Positions 1 to 5,599 of a stretch of DNA of 5,599 bases are shown piece after piece; position 1 is the first letter of the stretch; each line of letters begins with the position of its first letter. Both the position numbers and the translations under genes were made by a program. The stretch lies in contig QJVU01000468.1 of NCBI GenBank assembly GCA_003235605.1, positions 1-5,599 on the forward strand, read 5' to 3'. Source of the stretch: Planctomycetota bacterium (GTDB lineage: Bacteria > Planctomycetota > UBA1135 > UBA2386). A model generated the notes under the pieces. It saw only the letters and a list, made by a program, of their open reading frames with translations. It did not search any database and had not been told where the DNA came from.

Positions 1-423
1 GCGCCAACGCTTGCAGACCTGGGGTGGGGCCTGGCGGTGGTGGTGCCTTCGCTGGCGGCAGCCTTCGGCTGGGTGGCCTTGTTGGACAGCATGGTTCAGG
101 ACCTGCCGATGCCGCGGATCGAGATCACCTTGCCTGTGATCCTGGTGTGGACCGTCTTCCCTGCCCTGATCGAGGAATGGCTCTGCCGGGGGGTTCTGTG
201 GGAGAGCTGTCGCGGGGTGATGTCTGTGAAGATGACCGTCCTCACCACGGCAATCCTGTTCGCGATGATGCACGGCATGGGTGGAGGCTACGTGCTGGAG
301 CTTCCCCACCGCTTCGTCTTGGGCCTGTTGCTGGGCTGGCTGCGCGCCCGCAGCAACAGCCTGGCACCGTGTGTCCTGGGACACTTCACCCACAACCTGC
401 TGGCGATCCTGATCCAGCTCTAG
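1..423 (+). CDS. CPBP family intramembrane metalloprotease (CAAX protease-like), C-terminal part, 5' end outside window
   Basis: This is the C-terminal 140 residues of a polytopic membrane protein, open from the first base and ending at TAG 421-423. The CPBP (Abi/CAAX prenyl protease 2-type) signature motifs are in the expected order. An EExxxR motif lies at visible residues 58-63 (E58, E59, R63). FxxxH follows at residues 87-91 (F87, H91), and a third HxxxN motif at 128-132 (H128, N132). These Glu and His residues form the metal-binding and catalytic site in the family. They sit within or beside hydrophobic stretches that are probably membrane helices, at about residues 10-28, 43-57, 80-90 and 105-114. 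Family members cleave prenylated or other membrane-associated substrates, or act in peptide maturation and self-immunity. The substrate here cannot be told. The true start and the N-terminal helices lie upstream of the window. Its 3' end overlaps the convergent CHAD gene. Confidence 0.88.
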   Translation, partial: APTLADLGWGLAVVVPSLAAAFGWVALLDSMVQDLPMPRIEITLPVILVWTVFPALIEEWLCRGVLWESCRGVMSVKMTVLTTAILFAMMHGMGGGYVLELPHRFVLGLLLGWLRARSNSLAPCVLGHFTHNLLAILIQL

Positions 424-1342
424 CGGGGCGCGTTGCTCGCCAGGCCTGCCAGTAGCCCTGCAGGCGCCTCCTCAGGCCACGGGGCGGCTCCGCAAACACC
501 CGGCGGCCCAGGTCGCGGGCGCGAGCCTGGCATTCCTTGCGCTGGCGGTCGATGGCGAGCAGACAGGCCTGGCCCCACGCCTCAGCGCCCGCGCCGCTGC
601 GCGGCTGCAGGGCGGTCAGCTGTCGCCGCAACTCTGCCAGGTCATGGTCCACACCCAGCACATCTCCGAGTTCGCTGGCGGCTCTCCCCTGTGGCCCCAG
701 GACCTCCGGCCAGGACGGCTCCAACAGTCGGAGGTGCTGCCAGTGGTACTTGGCGCGCTTGCGCCATTCGTGAAGCAGCTCGGGGATCGGATCCTCGAGG
801 GCCCGCGCCATCGCCTTGCGTCCACGGCGATACGTCTTCCGGAGTCCCCCTGACAACGCGGAATAGCCCGTGTTGTCCGCGAGCGACCAGGACCGGCTGC
901 GATCCAGGGCGTGCTGCAGCCGTTCGCCGGCTTTCGCAAGCCGCGCCTCCAAGTCGCTGGCGGCTCGCTCCCGGTCCCGTTCCAGAAGATCCCGCAAGGT
1001 TCCCAGACCCTCCTCCAGATGCTGTGGCTTCGCCTCCGGCCGCTTGTCGGACAACAGCTGGTCCAGGGTCGCCAGACGGACGTCGGCATCTCGCACCGGG
1101 GCCAGGCCGCGGGCGAGGTCGCGGAACAAGGCGTTCTCGGCGGAGTAGTCGCCCGCAAACGAGCTCCGCACCAGGCGGAGGAGCCCACGAACCTTCTTGC
1201 AGCGCTTGCGGACCTGGTGCACCGTCCTGGTCGCGTCCAGCTTCGAGTCACCGATCTCCTCGATGGCCTTGCGGATCTGCTCGCCGGCAATGCGGGTCAG
1301 ACCGGTCTCGACGTCCTCCGTGCGCTCGAATCCGTAGGCCAT
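386..1342 (-). CDS. CHAD domain-containing protein
   Basis: This gene encodes a soluble, alpha-helical, very Arg-rich protein of 318 residues. CHAD (conserved histidine alpha-helical domain) proteins bind polyphosphate through basic surfaces and often accompany CYTH-type triphosphatases or polyphosphate granules. The domain fills almost the whole protein and shows its two repeated basic helices. The first is around H42 (H42, R45, R47, K49, K50, R52). The second is around H191 (H191, R194, K195, R196, K198, H200, H203). The conserved RDADV turn is at 84-88, and an LGxxxxxDxDL segment lies near the C-terminus. No CYTH domain is fused. I chose the ATG at 1340-1342 because family members usually begin with a short M-x-Y/F-x-F/L segment, as here. 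A GGAAG sits 9 nt upstream of it. An in-frame ATG at 1382-1384 would add 14 residues but lacks a clear ribosome site. The gene lies downstream of the radical SAM gene on the same strand, 85 bp away (43 bp with the longer start), so cotranscription is likely. The C-terminal tail is low-complexity and overlaps the protease gene. Confidence 0.9.
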   Translation of the reverse strand: MAYGFERTEDVETGLTRIAGEQIRKAIEEIGDSKLDATRTVHQVRKRCKKVRGLLRLVRSSFAGDYSAENALFRDLARGLAPVRDADVRLATLDQLLSDKRPEAKPQHLEEGLGTLRDLLERDRERAASDLEARLAKAGERLQHALDRSRSWSLADNTGYSALSGGLRKTYRRGRKAMARALEDPIPELLHEWRKRAKYHWQHLRLLEPSWPEVLGPQGRAASELGDVLGVDHDLAELRRQLTALQPRSGAGAEAWGQACLLAIDRQRKECQARARDLGRRVFAEPPRGLRRRLQGYWQAWRATRPARAGSGSPAGCG

Positions 1343-1427
1343 GAGTTCAGGCTTCCAAGGCCCTGGTCTCATGCTATTCGCCATGGTCTGCTCGAGACAG
1401 GGCAGTGGCAGGATCGCAGCGGGAGGA

Positions 1428-2324
1428 TCACAGCCCCCGGAGGTGGTCCGGCCTGAGCGGTGTCCTGCCGTCCAGGGCGGCGTCGATCACCGCCAGCATC
1501 CGCTCCCGGTCTCGCGGCAGCGCGCCCCCGATGGGGAGGTAGTTCGAGGCATGGTTGGTGCGGAACAAGCTGTCGGTGGGGCTCGCCTCGGCCACGAAGG
1601 TCCGCAGCTCCTGCAGGAGCTGCGGCGGCTGCGGGAGCTCGAAGCGGCCACTGTTCTCGAGCTTCGCCATCGGGGTGCCGGGCACAACCGTCAGCGTCAG
1701 CGCCGCCAGGAACTCCGGGTCCATCGCGCTCGCGAGACGTGCGGAGGCGTGGGCGTGTTGCTCCGAGCGATCCACTCCGCCTGCCCCCAGCAGGAAGATC
1801 GCAGACAGCTTCATGCCTGCCTGTCGCGCCATCCTTGCGGCCTCCACGTGATCTTCGAAGGTGCTGCCCTTGGCGATCCGCTTCAACACCTGCGGATCAC
1901 CGGACTCCGGGCCGATGTAGAGGAGGCTCAGCCCGAGGTTGCGGAGCTCCTGCAGCTCGGTGGGGGACTTCTCCTGCACGTTCGTGGCCATGGCGTAGCA
2001 GCTCACCTGTCGCACGTCGGGAAACAGCTCGCGGACGCGCTGCAGGATCGGCCGCCAGTGGGACATGGGCATTACCAAGGCGTCGCCATCGGCAACGAAC
2101 ACCTTCTCGACGCCGGAACCATGGGCCTGCCTGGCCAGAGCGAGATCCTCGAGGATTGCGTTCAGCTCACGCAGCCGAAACTGCTTGTCTCGGTACATGT
2201 CGCAGTAGGTGCACTTGTTCCAGGAGCAGCCGATGGTGGCTTGCAGGATGTAGGACCAAGCCTCACTCGGGGGGCGGTAGAGCCTGCCTTCGTAGCGCAT
2301 GCGTGCTTGCTGGAAACTTACCAT
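1428..2324 (-). CDS. Radical SAM protein of unassigned substrate (COG1032-like)
   Basis: The 298-residue product is a cytosolic radical SAM enzyme, which uses a [4Fe-4S] cluster to cleave S-adenosylmethionine reductively and start radical chemistry. The cluster ligands are C33, C38 and C41, followed by DMYR. The spacing is CX4CX2C rather than the classical CX3CX2C. An ADGDAL segment (78-83) occupies the place of the SAM-binding GGE-type motif after the second strand. A later YIGPESGDPQVLKRIAKG segment matches the typical GxExG and KG motifs of the TIM barrel. There is no N-terminal B12-binding domain and no obvious extra iron-sulfur or SPASM domain, so it is a minimal core plus a short C-terminal extension. 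The ATG at 2324 has GGGAGG only 2 nt upstream, which is unusually close. An internal ATG at 2300 (M9) has no better site. It probably heads an operon with the CHAD gene and is divergent from the 2-oxoacid oxidoreductase genes. Names such as 'coproporphyrinogen oxidase-like' are often carried over to such proteins, but nothing here supports that role. Confidence 0.88.
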   Translation of the reverse strand: MVSFQQARMRYEGRLYRPPSEAWSYILQATIGCSWNKCTYCDMYRDKQFRLRELNAILEDLALARQAHGSGVEKVFVADGDALVMPMSHWRPILQRVRELFPDVRQVSCYAMATNVQEKSPTELQELRNLGLSLLYIGPESGDPQVLKRIAKGSTFEDHVEAARMARQAGMKLSAIFLLGAGGVDRSEQHAHASARLASAMDPEFLAALTLTVVPGTPMAKLENSGRFELPQPPQLLQELRTFVAEASPTDSLFRTNHASNYLPIGGALPRDRERMLAVIDAALDGRTPLRPDHLRGL

Positions 2325-2360
2325 GGCCTCCCGTCATCGTGGGGTTGCCAAGGGTTTCTA

Positions 2361-2376
2361 GCCCAATCGACTGGGC
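2361..2376. repeat. Imperfect 16-bp palindrome, possible operator
   Basis: The sequence GCCCAATCGACTGGGC is a dyad with seven of eight base pairs matching: perfect GCCCA/TGGGC arms around a TCGA core, with one mismatched A/C pair. It lies in the divergent intergenic region and ends 6 bp before the candidate -10 box of the plus-strand genes. It would therefore cover the -35 region. That position suits a repressor or activator site, possibly controlling both directions. The regulator is unknown, and a chance palindrome in GC-rich DNA cannot be excluded. Confidence 0.35.
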
Positions 2377-2382
2377 GATTCG

Positions 2383-2388
2383 TATACT
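2383..2388 (+). promoter_or_regulatory. Candidate -10 box for the korAB transcript
   Basis: TATACT differs from the sigma-70 consensus TATAAT at one position and stands out in the AT-poor surroundings, 38 bp before the korA ATG. No good -35 hexamer lies 16-18 bp upstream. The palindrome at 2361-2376 occupies that place, which would suit activator dependence or control by a bound repressor. The embedded GTATAC is itself palindromic, so a minus-strand box for the radical SAM gene could overlap it, although I see no convincing -35 on that strand either. Confidence 0.35.
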
Positions 2389-2415
2389 GTCCCCGACTTT
2401 GGAGGTAGCAGCGGC

Positions 2416-2419
2416 GGAG
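2416..2419 (+). promoter_or_regulatory. Ribosome binding site of korA
   Basis: GGAG lies 7 nt before the ATG at 2427. An in-frame TAG at 2406-2408 excludes any upstream start, so translation begins at one of the tandem ATGs at 2427 and 2430. A stronger GGAGGT at 2401-2406 is 20 nt from the start, too far for a normal ribosome site. Confidence 0.6.
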
Positions 2420-2426
2420 ATCCCTC

Positions 2427-4226
2427 ATGATGTCTTCCAGGAACTTTGACTACGCCATCGCCATAGGCGGCGCCGCGGGACAGGGGATCGCGACCCCGGG
2501 CAACCTGCTTTCCCGCATCTTCATCCGCCGTGGGTTGCACCTGAACGCCTACAACGCCTACCAGTCCATCATCCGCGGCGGCCACATCCTGCTGACCATC
2601 CGCGTGAGTGATCAGCCCGTCTCCACCCACGGCGACAGGCTGGATCTGCTGCTGTGCCTCAACCAGGACACGATGGATCGACACCTGGGCTTGATGGGGC
2701 CGGGCACCCACGTGGTTTTCAACGGCGACTCGGTCGATCCGGGCCAGACGAAGTCCGGGGCGAAGCTCTGTCCGCTGCCGGTGAAACACCTGACCGACAA
2801 CAACCGCAACAAGCTGGTGCAGAACACCGTGGCGATCGGGGCTATCGTGCGGCTGCTGGGGATGGATTTCCGGGTCCTGGAGGAGGTGCTGAGCCAGCAG
2901 TTCCAGCGCAAGGGCCAGGCCGTCGTGGACGAGAATGTCTCGGTGGCAAGGGCAGGTTACGAACACGCCGCCGCCAACTTCGACGCCCTTGGCGCGGAGG
3001 TACCGAAGGGTCGGAAGCCCCTGGCCGTTTGGACGGGGAACGAGGCCCTGGCGATGGGCGGTGCCGCGGCGGGGGTCAAGTTCTACTGCGCCTACCCCAT
3101 GAGTCCGTCCACCGGGGTTCTGCACTGGATGGCGAATAATGCCCGCGAGCTGGGGATCATGGTGCGCCAGGTCGAGGACGAGATCAGCGTCGCCAACATG
3201 GCGATCGGCGCTGCCGCCGCCGGCTGCCGCGCCATGTGTGCCACCTCCGGGGGAGGCTTCGCGTTGATGACCGAAGCCATTGGATCGGCAGCCATGATGG
3301 AGATCCCGGTGGTCTTCATCAACGTGCAGCGCGCGGGCCCGTCGACCGGTGTCCCTACCAAGACCGAGCAGGGGGACCTATGGCAGGCGCTCGGCGCCAG
3401 CCAGGGTGACTACGAGCGGATCATCGTCGCACCGAGGGATGCCCTGGATGCGTTCCGCACCATACCCGAGCTGTTCAACCTGGTGGATCGCTGCCAGTGC
3501 CCGGGGATCGTGATCAGCGACCTCTTGATCTCGGAGGGTACCTTCAGCGTCGATCCCGCGGCGATCGATCTGCAACCCGTGATCGACCGCGGAAAGCTCG
3601 TCACCGAGCCGAGGACCGGCGCCGCCGCGCTGGACAACGGCTATCTGCGCTACCGGAACACCGAAGACGGGGTCTCACCGCGGGCGGTGCCTGGACTGGA
3701 GGGCTATGTGCACGTGGTCGCTACGGACGAGCACGATGAGGACGGCGTGCTGATCAGCGACGAGTTCACCAACCCGCACAAGCGCCGCATGATGGTGGAG
3801 AAGCGCGCACGGAAGCTCGAGGGGCTCCTGCAGCAGATCCCGGCGCCGGAGCTCGAGGGTCCCGCGGACGCGGAGGTGACCCTGGTCGGGTGGGGATCCA
3901 CCCATGGCGTGATCGCAGAGGCGATCGAGCAGCTGGCCGAGAGCGGTGTCACCGCGAACCAGCTGGCCATCAAGTGGATCACGCCGTTCCATGCCCAGGC
4001 GGTAACCGACTGCCTGGGACGCGCCGGCAGGACGATCGTCGTCGAAAACAACCACTCCGGCCAGTTCTTCCGCTACCTCAGGAGCGAGACCGGAATCACC
4101 GCGGACGGCGCCATCCGCAAGTACGATGGCGAGCCGTTCATGCCTCACCATGTCGCCGACGGCGTTCGTGCGCTGCTTGCCGGCGACCTGAAGGTCTATG
4201 TGCCCGAACAGGAGATCATGGTGTAG
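2427..4226 (+). CDS. korA: 2-oxoacid:acceptor (ferredoxin) oxidoreductase, fused gamma-alpha subunit (KorA type)
   Basis: The 599-residue product is the large subunit of a thiamine-diphosphate 2-oxoacid:ferredoxin oxidoreductase. The enzyme converts a 2-oxoacid and CoA to acyl-CoA, CO2 and reduced ferredoxin, or runs in reverse in reductive carbon fixation. Residues 8-190 form the gamma domain, with a GAAGQG loop at 15-20 and an SIIRGGH segment at 47-53. The alpha pyrimidine-binding domain follows. It opens with GNEA at 204-207 and has YPMSPS at 223-228, the VEDE stretch at 249-252 holding the catalytic-type Glu, TSGGGF at 273-278 and a GPSTGVPTKTEQGD run at 304-317. The C-terminal transketolase-like domain carries GWGST at 488-492 and ENNHSGQ at 540-546. 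The gamma-alpha fusion and the separate beta gene downstream favour the KorAB (2-oxoglutarate) architecture, but a branched-chain or other 2-oxoacid is possible. No ferredoxin domain is present. The start is fixed by an upstream in-frame stop and a GGAG site. Confidence 0.93.
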   Translation: MMSSRNFDYAIAIGGAAGQGIATPGNLLSRIFIRRGLHLNAYNAYQSIIRGGHILLTIRVSDQPVSTHGDRLDLLLCLNQDTMDRHLGLMGPGTHVVFNGDSVDPGQTKSGAKLCPLPVKHLTDNNRNKLVQNTVAIGAIVRLLGMDFRVLEEVLSQQFQRKGQAVVDENVSVARAGYEHAAANFDALGAEVPKGRKPLAVWTGNEALAMGGAAAGVKFYCAYPMSPSTGVLHWMANNARELGIMVRQVEDEISVANMAIGAAAAGCRAMCATSGGGFALMTEAIGSAAMMEIPVVFINVQRAGPSTGVPTKTEQGDLWQALGASQGDYERIIVAPRDALDAFRTIPELFNLVDRCQCPGIVISDLLISEGTFSVDPAAIDLQPVIDRGKLVTEPRTGAAALDNGYLRYRNTEDGVSPRAVPGLEGYVHVVATDEHDEDGVLISDEFTNPHKRRMMVEKRARKLEGLLQQIPAPELEGPADAEVTLVGWGSTHGVIAEAIEQLAESGVTANQLAIKWITPFHAQAVTDCLGRAGRTIVVENNHSGQFFRYLRSETGITADGAIRKYDGEPFMPHHVADGVRALLAGDLKVYVPEQEIMV

Positions 4227-4328
4227 GAAGCGAACAGGGCGAGAGAGCGGGAGAGTGTGCAAGAGTGACGGACCGAGCGCGAGAGAGACGCGCGTGAAAG
4301 AGCAAGCGAGAGAGAGCGAGAGAGAGAC
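4227..4328 (+). repeat. GA-rich low-complexity spacer between korA and korB
   Basis: This 102-bp spacer is about 79% purine on the plus strand (81 of 102 bases) with only four T residues. It contains related ten-base units beginning CGAGAGAG at 4240-4249, 4280-4289, 4307-4316 and 4317-4326. The last two are identical and adjacent. The 3' part is a near-perfect mirror repeat (4309-4325). No Shine-Dalgarno GGAGG precedes the korB ATG; the GAGAGAGAGAC directly before it may serve as a weak purine-rich ribosome-attachment site. No stem-loop terminator is visible, so korA and korB are probably cotranscribed. The only perfect palindrome I noticed is a short ACGCGCGT at 4288-4295. The tract could affect translation coupling, RNA stability or DNA structure, or may simply be a decayed microsatellite. 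Confidence 0.75.
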
Positions 4329-5216
4329 ATGAGCACCACACAGGACGTTCAGCTCCAGGCCAAGGACTTCAAGGGCAAGGTGAACCCCGACTGGTGTCCG
4401 GGGTGCGGCGACTTCGGCGTCCTCAACGGGCTGCAGAAGGCATGCGCGGAGCTGGGTCTGAAGCCCCACGAGATCCTCACCGTGAGCGGCATTGGCTGTT
4501 CGTCGAACCTCCCGGGCTACATCAACGCCTACGGGATGCACACACTGCATGGCCGTGCCCTGGCCGTGGCCACGGGCGCGCAGCTCGCGAACCACGAGCT
4601 GACCGTGATCGCCACGGGCGGGGACGGCGATGGCTATGGCATAGGCGGCAACCACTTCACCCACATCGCCCGGCGCAACGTGGATCTGACCTACATCGTC
4701 ATGAACAACCAGATCTACGGGCTGACGACGGGCCAGATCTCTCCAACCAGCCGCCAGGGCATGAAAACCAAGAGCACACCCTTTGGCAACGTGGAGCTGC
4801 CCGTGAACCCGATCACTTCAGCCATCATGCATGGCGCCACGTACGTGGCACGTGGGTTCAGCGCAGACGGCAAGCAGCTGTGCGAGCTGATCAAGCAGGG
4901 AATCCAGCACCGGGGTTTCGCGCTGATCGACGTGTTCAGTCCCTGCGTGACCTTCAACCACGACAACGGCTACGAGTTCTTCAAGCCACGGGTCAAGAGG
5001 CTCGAGGACGAGGGCCACGACACCGGGGACTGGAAGGCTGCCTGCGAAAAAGCCCTGATGTGGGGTGACACGATCTACACCGGGGTCTTCCTGCAACGGC
5101 AGGCGCCGACGCTGGGCGACCTGGAGCCGGTCCTGGAAGGGGGGGGGCCGCTCGCCCGCCGGCCACTGGGCCTTGCCAAGGAGGCCACCGAGCGCATCCT
5201 GGCGCGCATGATGTAA
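4329..5216 (+). CDS. korB: 2-oxoacid:ferredoxin oxidoreductase beta subunit (KorB type)
   Basis: The 295-residue product is the thiamine-diphosphate and iron-sulfur subunit that pairs with the upstream gamma-alpha protein. Four cysteines suited to bind the single [4Fe-4S] cluster are C23 and C26 (in CPGCG), C57 (in GIGCSS) and C206 (in SPCVTFN). The diphosphate and Mg2+-binding motif runs from GDGDG (98-102) to NN (126-127), followed by QIYGLTTGQ, a signature of the family. The length is normal for a compact beta subunit without a fused ferredoxin domain. The ATG at 4329 is the only credible start: the frame is open back to TGA 4266-4268 but has no ATG, GTG or TTG in between. A nine-G run at 5139-5147 encodes GGG near the C-terminus. 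The gene ends 7 bp before the end of a convergent hydrolase gene. 2-Oxoglutarate is the likely substrate by family resemblance; pyruvate or branched-chain oxoacids are not excluded. Confidence 0.94.
   Translation: MSTTQDVQLQAKDFKGKVNPDWCPGCGDFGVLNGLQKACAELGLKPHEILTVSGIGCSSNLPGYINAYGMHTLHGRALAVATGAQLANHELTVIATGGDGDGYGIGGNHFTHIARRNVDLTYIVMNNQIYGLTTGQISPTSRQGMKTKSTPFGNVELPVNPITSAIMHGATYVARGFSADGKQLCELIKQGIQHRGFALIDVFSPCVTFNHDNGYEFFKPRVKRLEDEGHDTGDWKAACEKALMWGDTIYTGVFLQRQAPTLGDLEPVLEGGGPLARRPLGLAKEATERILARMM
5139..5147 (+). repeat. Nine-G homopolymer within korB
   Basis: Nine consecutive G residues encode Gly271-Gly273 near the end of the beta subunit, after all cofactor motifs. Such tracts are prone to replication slippage and to sequencing or assembly errors. 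A one-base change would alter only the last 22 or so residues and move the stop into or beyond the convergent hydrolase gene. The present reading gives a plausible helical C-terminus, so the length shown is probably right. Confidence 0.9.
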
Positions 5217-5223
5217 CCGCTGG

Positions 5224-5599
5224 TCAGAGCTCGCCCACGAATGCAGCAATCGCTGCTGCGGCGGTCTCGAGGTTCTCCGCTTCGGTGTGCCCCGAAGCCT
5301 TGCGGGGCTTCAGCGAGTGGTCACCGTCGGGGATCCAAGTCAACCGAATGCTCGGCGACAAGGAGTAGCCCTCGACTTCGTCCTGAGTGCCGAAGCTGTC
5401 CCTTGTTCCCTGAACGATCAGCGTGGGCGTCTTGAGGCTCTCCAGGTGGGCGGTGCGGAGCTTCTGGGGATTGCCCGGCGGGTGGAATGGATAGCCCAGG
5501 CACACCAAGCCGCGTACGCCCAGTTCGTCGGCGACCATGCTGGCGATACGGCCCCCCATGGACTTGCCGCCGATCACCATGTGTTCGGGCCGGCCGACC
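5224..5599 (-). CDS. Alpha/beta-fold hydrolase, KANL3/TEX30-like (COG3571 type), C-terminal part, 5' end outside window
   Basis: The visible 124 residues are the C-terminal part of an alpha/beta hydrolase. The frame stays open to the right edge of the window, so the ATG at 5580 is internal and the true start lies beyond. The nucleophile elbow GGKSMGGR puts the catalytic Ser at visible residue 13. The acid is probably D67 in the QGTRDSFGT segment and the base H94 in GDHSLKP, giving a complete Ser-Asp-His triad. The LGYPFHPPG segment (34-42) and the FGT and DGDHSLKP motifs are typical of the small KANL3/TEX30-like bacterial hydrolases of unknown substrate, which also resemble dienelactone hydrolases. 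No membrane segment is seen in this part. It is convergent with korB, with 7 bp between the two stop codons and no obvious terminator. A physiological link to korB is not indicated. Confidence 0.88.
   Translation of the reverse strand, partial: VGRPEHMVIGGKSMGGRIASMVADELGVRGLVCLGYPFHPPGNPQKLRTAHLESLKTPTLIVQGTRDSFGTQDEVEGYSLSPSIRLTWIPDGDHSLKPRKASGHTEAENLETAAAAIAAFVGEL

Noticed and set aside
24..455. Alternative plus-strand frame across the protease gene
   Set aside because: It is Gly/Pro/Arg-rich without motifs, whereas the frame ending at 423 contains all three CPBP motifs.
433..1344. Plus-strand open frame (303 codons) antisense to the CHAD gene
   Set aside because: The translation is Pro/Arg/Ala/Ser-rich, low-complexity and without domains, typical of a shadow frame opposite a GC-rich gene.
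1343..1427. Possible promoter or terminator between the radical SAM and CHAD genes
   Set aside because: No convincing hairpin with a T run and no -10/-35 pair on the minus strand, so cotranscription is the simpler reading.
1341..2408. Plus-strand open frame (355 codons) antisense to the radical SAM gene
   Set aside because: The minus strand encodes a complete radical SAM protein with cluster cysteines. The plus-strand translation shows no family motif.
2358..3125. Minus-strand open frame (255 codons) opposite the start of korA
   Set aside because: It overlaps the conserved gamma domain, has no known motif, and would run across the shared control region.
4240..4326. Possible CRISPR array in the repeated GA units
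   Set aside because: The units are only about 10 bp, irregularly spaced (40, 27 and 10 bp) and lack unique spacers of constant size. This is low-complexity DNA.
3675..4664. Long minus-strand open frame (329 codons) antisense to korA and korB
   Set aside because: It overlaps two clearly conserved genes and spans the GA-rich spacer, has no recognisable domain, and is expected in GC-rich DNA where the reverse frame lacks stops.
5217..5223. Possible terminator between korB and the hydrolase gene
   Set aside because: Only 7 bp separate the stop codons, and I see no GC stem followed by a T run on either strand there.

Overview
The window is a GC-rich stretch of bacterial chromosome with ordinary core and accessory genes packed tightly together. 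It has no rRNA, tRNA, mobile element or CRISPR array that I can see. High GC, short spacers and Shine-Dalgarno-type start sites fit a free-living bacterium. The ferredoxin-linked 2-oxoacid oxidoreductase points to anaerobic, microaerobic or reductive-TCA-type carbon metabolism. I cannot name the genus from the sequence.

Layout from left to right. (1) Positions 1-423, plus strand: the C-terminal part of a CPBP/CAAX-type membrane protease, cut by the window edge. (2) Positions 386-1342, minus strand: a CHAD-domain protein, convergent with the protease and overlapping it by 38 bp. (3) Positions 1428-2324, minus strand: a radical SAM enzyme of unassigned substrate, probably cotranscribed with the CHAD gene and carrying an atypical CX4CX2C cluster motif. 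(4) Positions 2325-2426: a divergent intergenic region with a plausible -10 box and an imperfect palindrome. (5) Positions 2427-4226 and 4329-5216, plus strand: a korA-korB-type pair encoding a two-subunit 2-oxoacid:ferredoxin oxidoreductase, with the gamma domain fused to the N-terminus of the alpha subunit. The two genes are separated by a 102-bp GA-rich low-complexity spacer. (6) Positions 5224-5599, minus strand: the C-terminal part of a KANL3/TEX30-like alpha/beta hydrolase, convergent with korB and cut by the right edge.

The metabolic centre is the KorAB enzyme. It oxidatively decarboxylates a 2-oxoacid (2-oxoglutarate is the likeliest) to the acyl-CoA and reduces ferredoxin, or runs in reverse. 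Neither subunit carries an extra ferredoxin domain and no ferredoxin gene is visible, so the electron carrier must be encoded elsewhere. The divergent radical SAM enzyme also needs low-potential electrons, but a functional link is only inference.

The most unusual feature is the korA-korB spacer. It is about 79% purine on the plus strand, has only four T residues and contains repeated CGAGAGAG-type units. Both genes are in the same reading frame, separated by only two in-frame stop codons, and the spacer reads as an Arg/Glu-rich peptide. I found no convincing evidence of a wholly new biological system.
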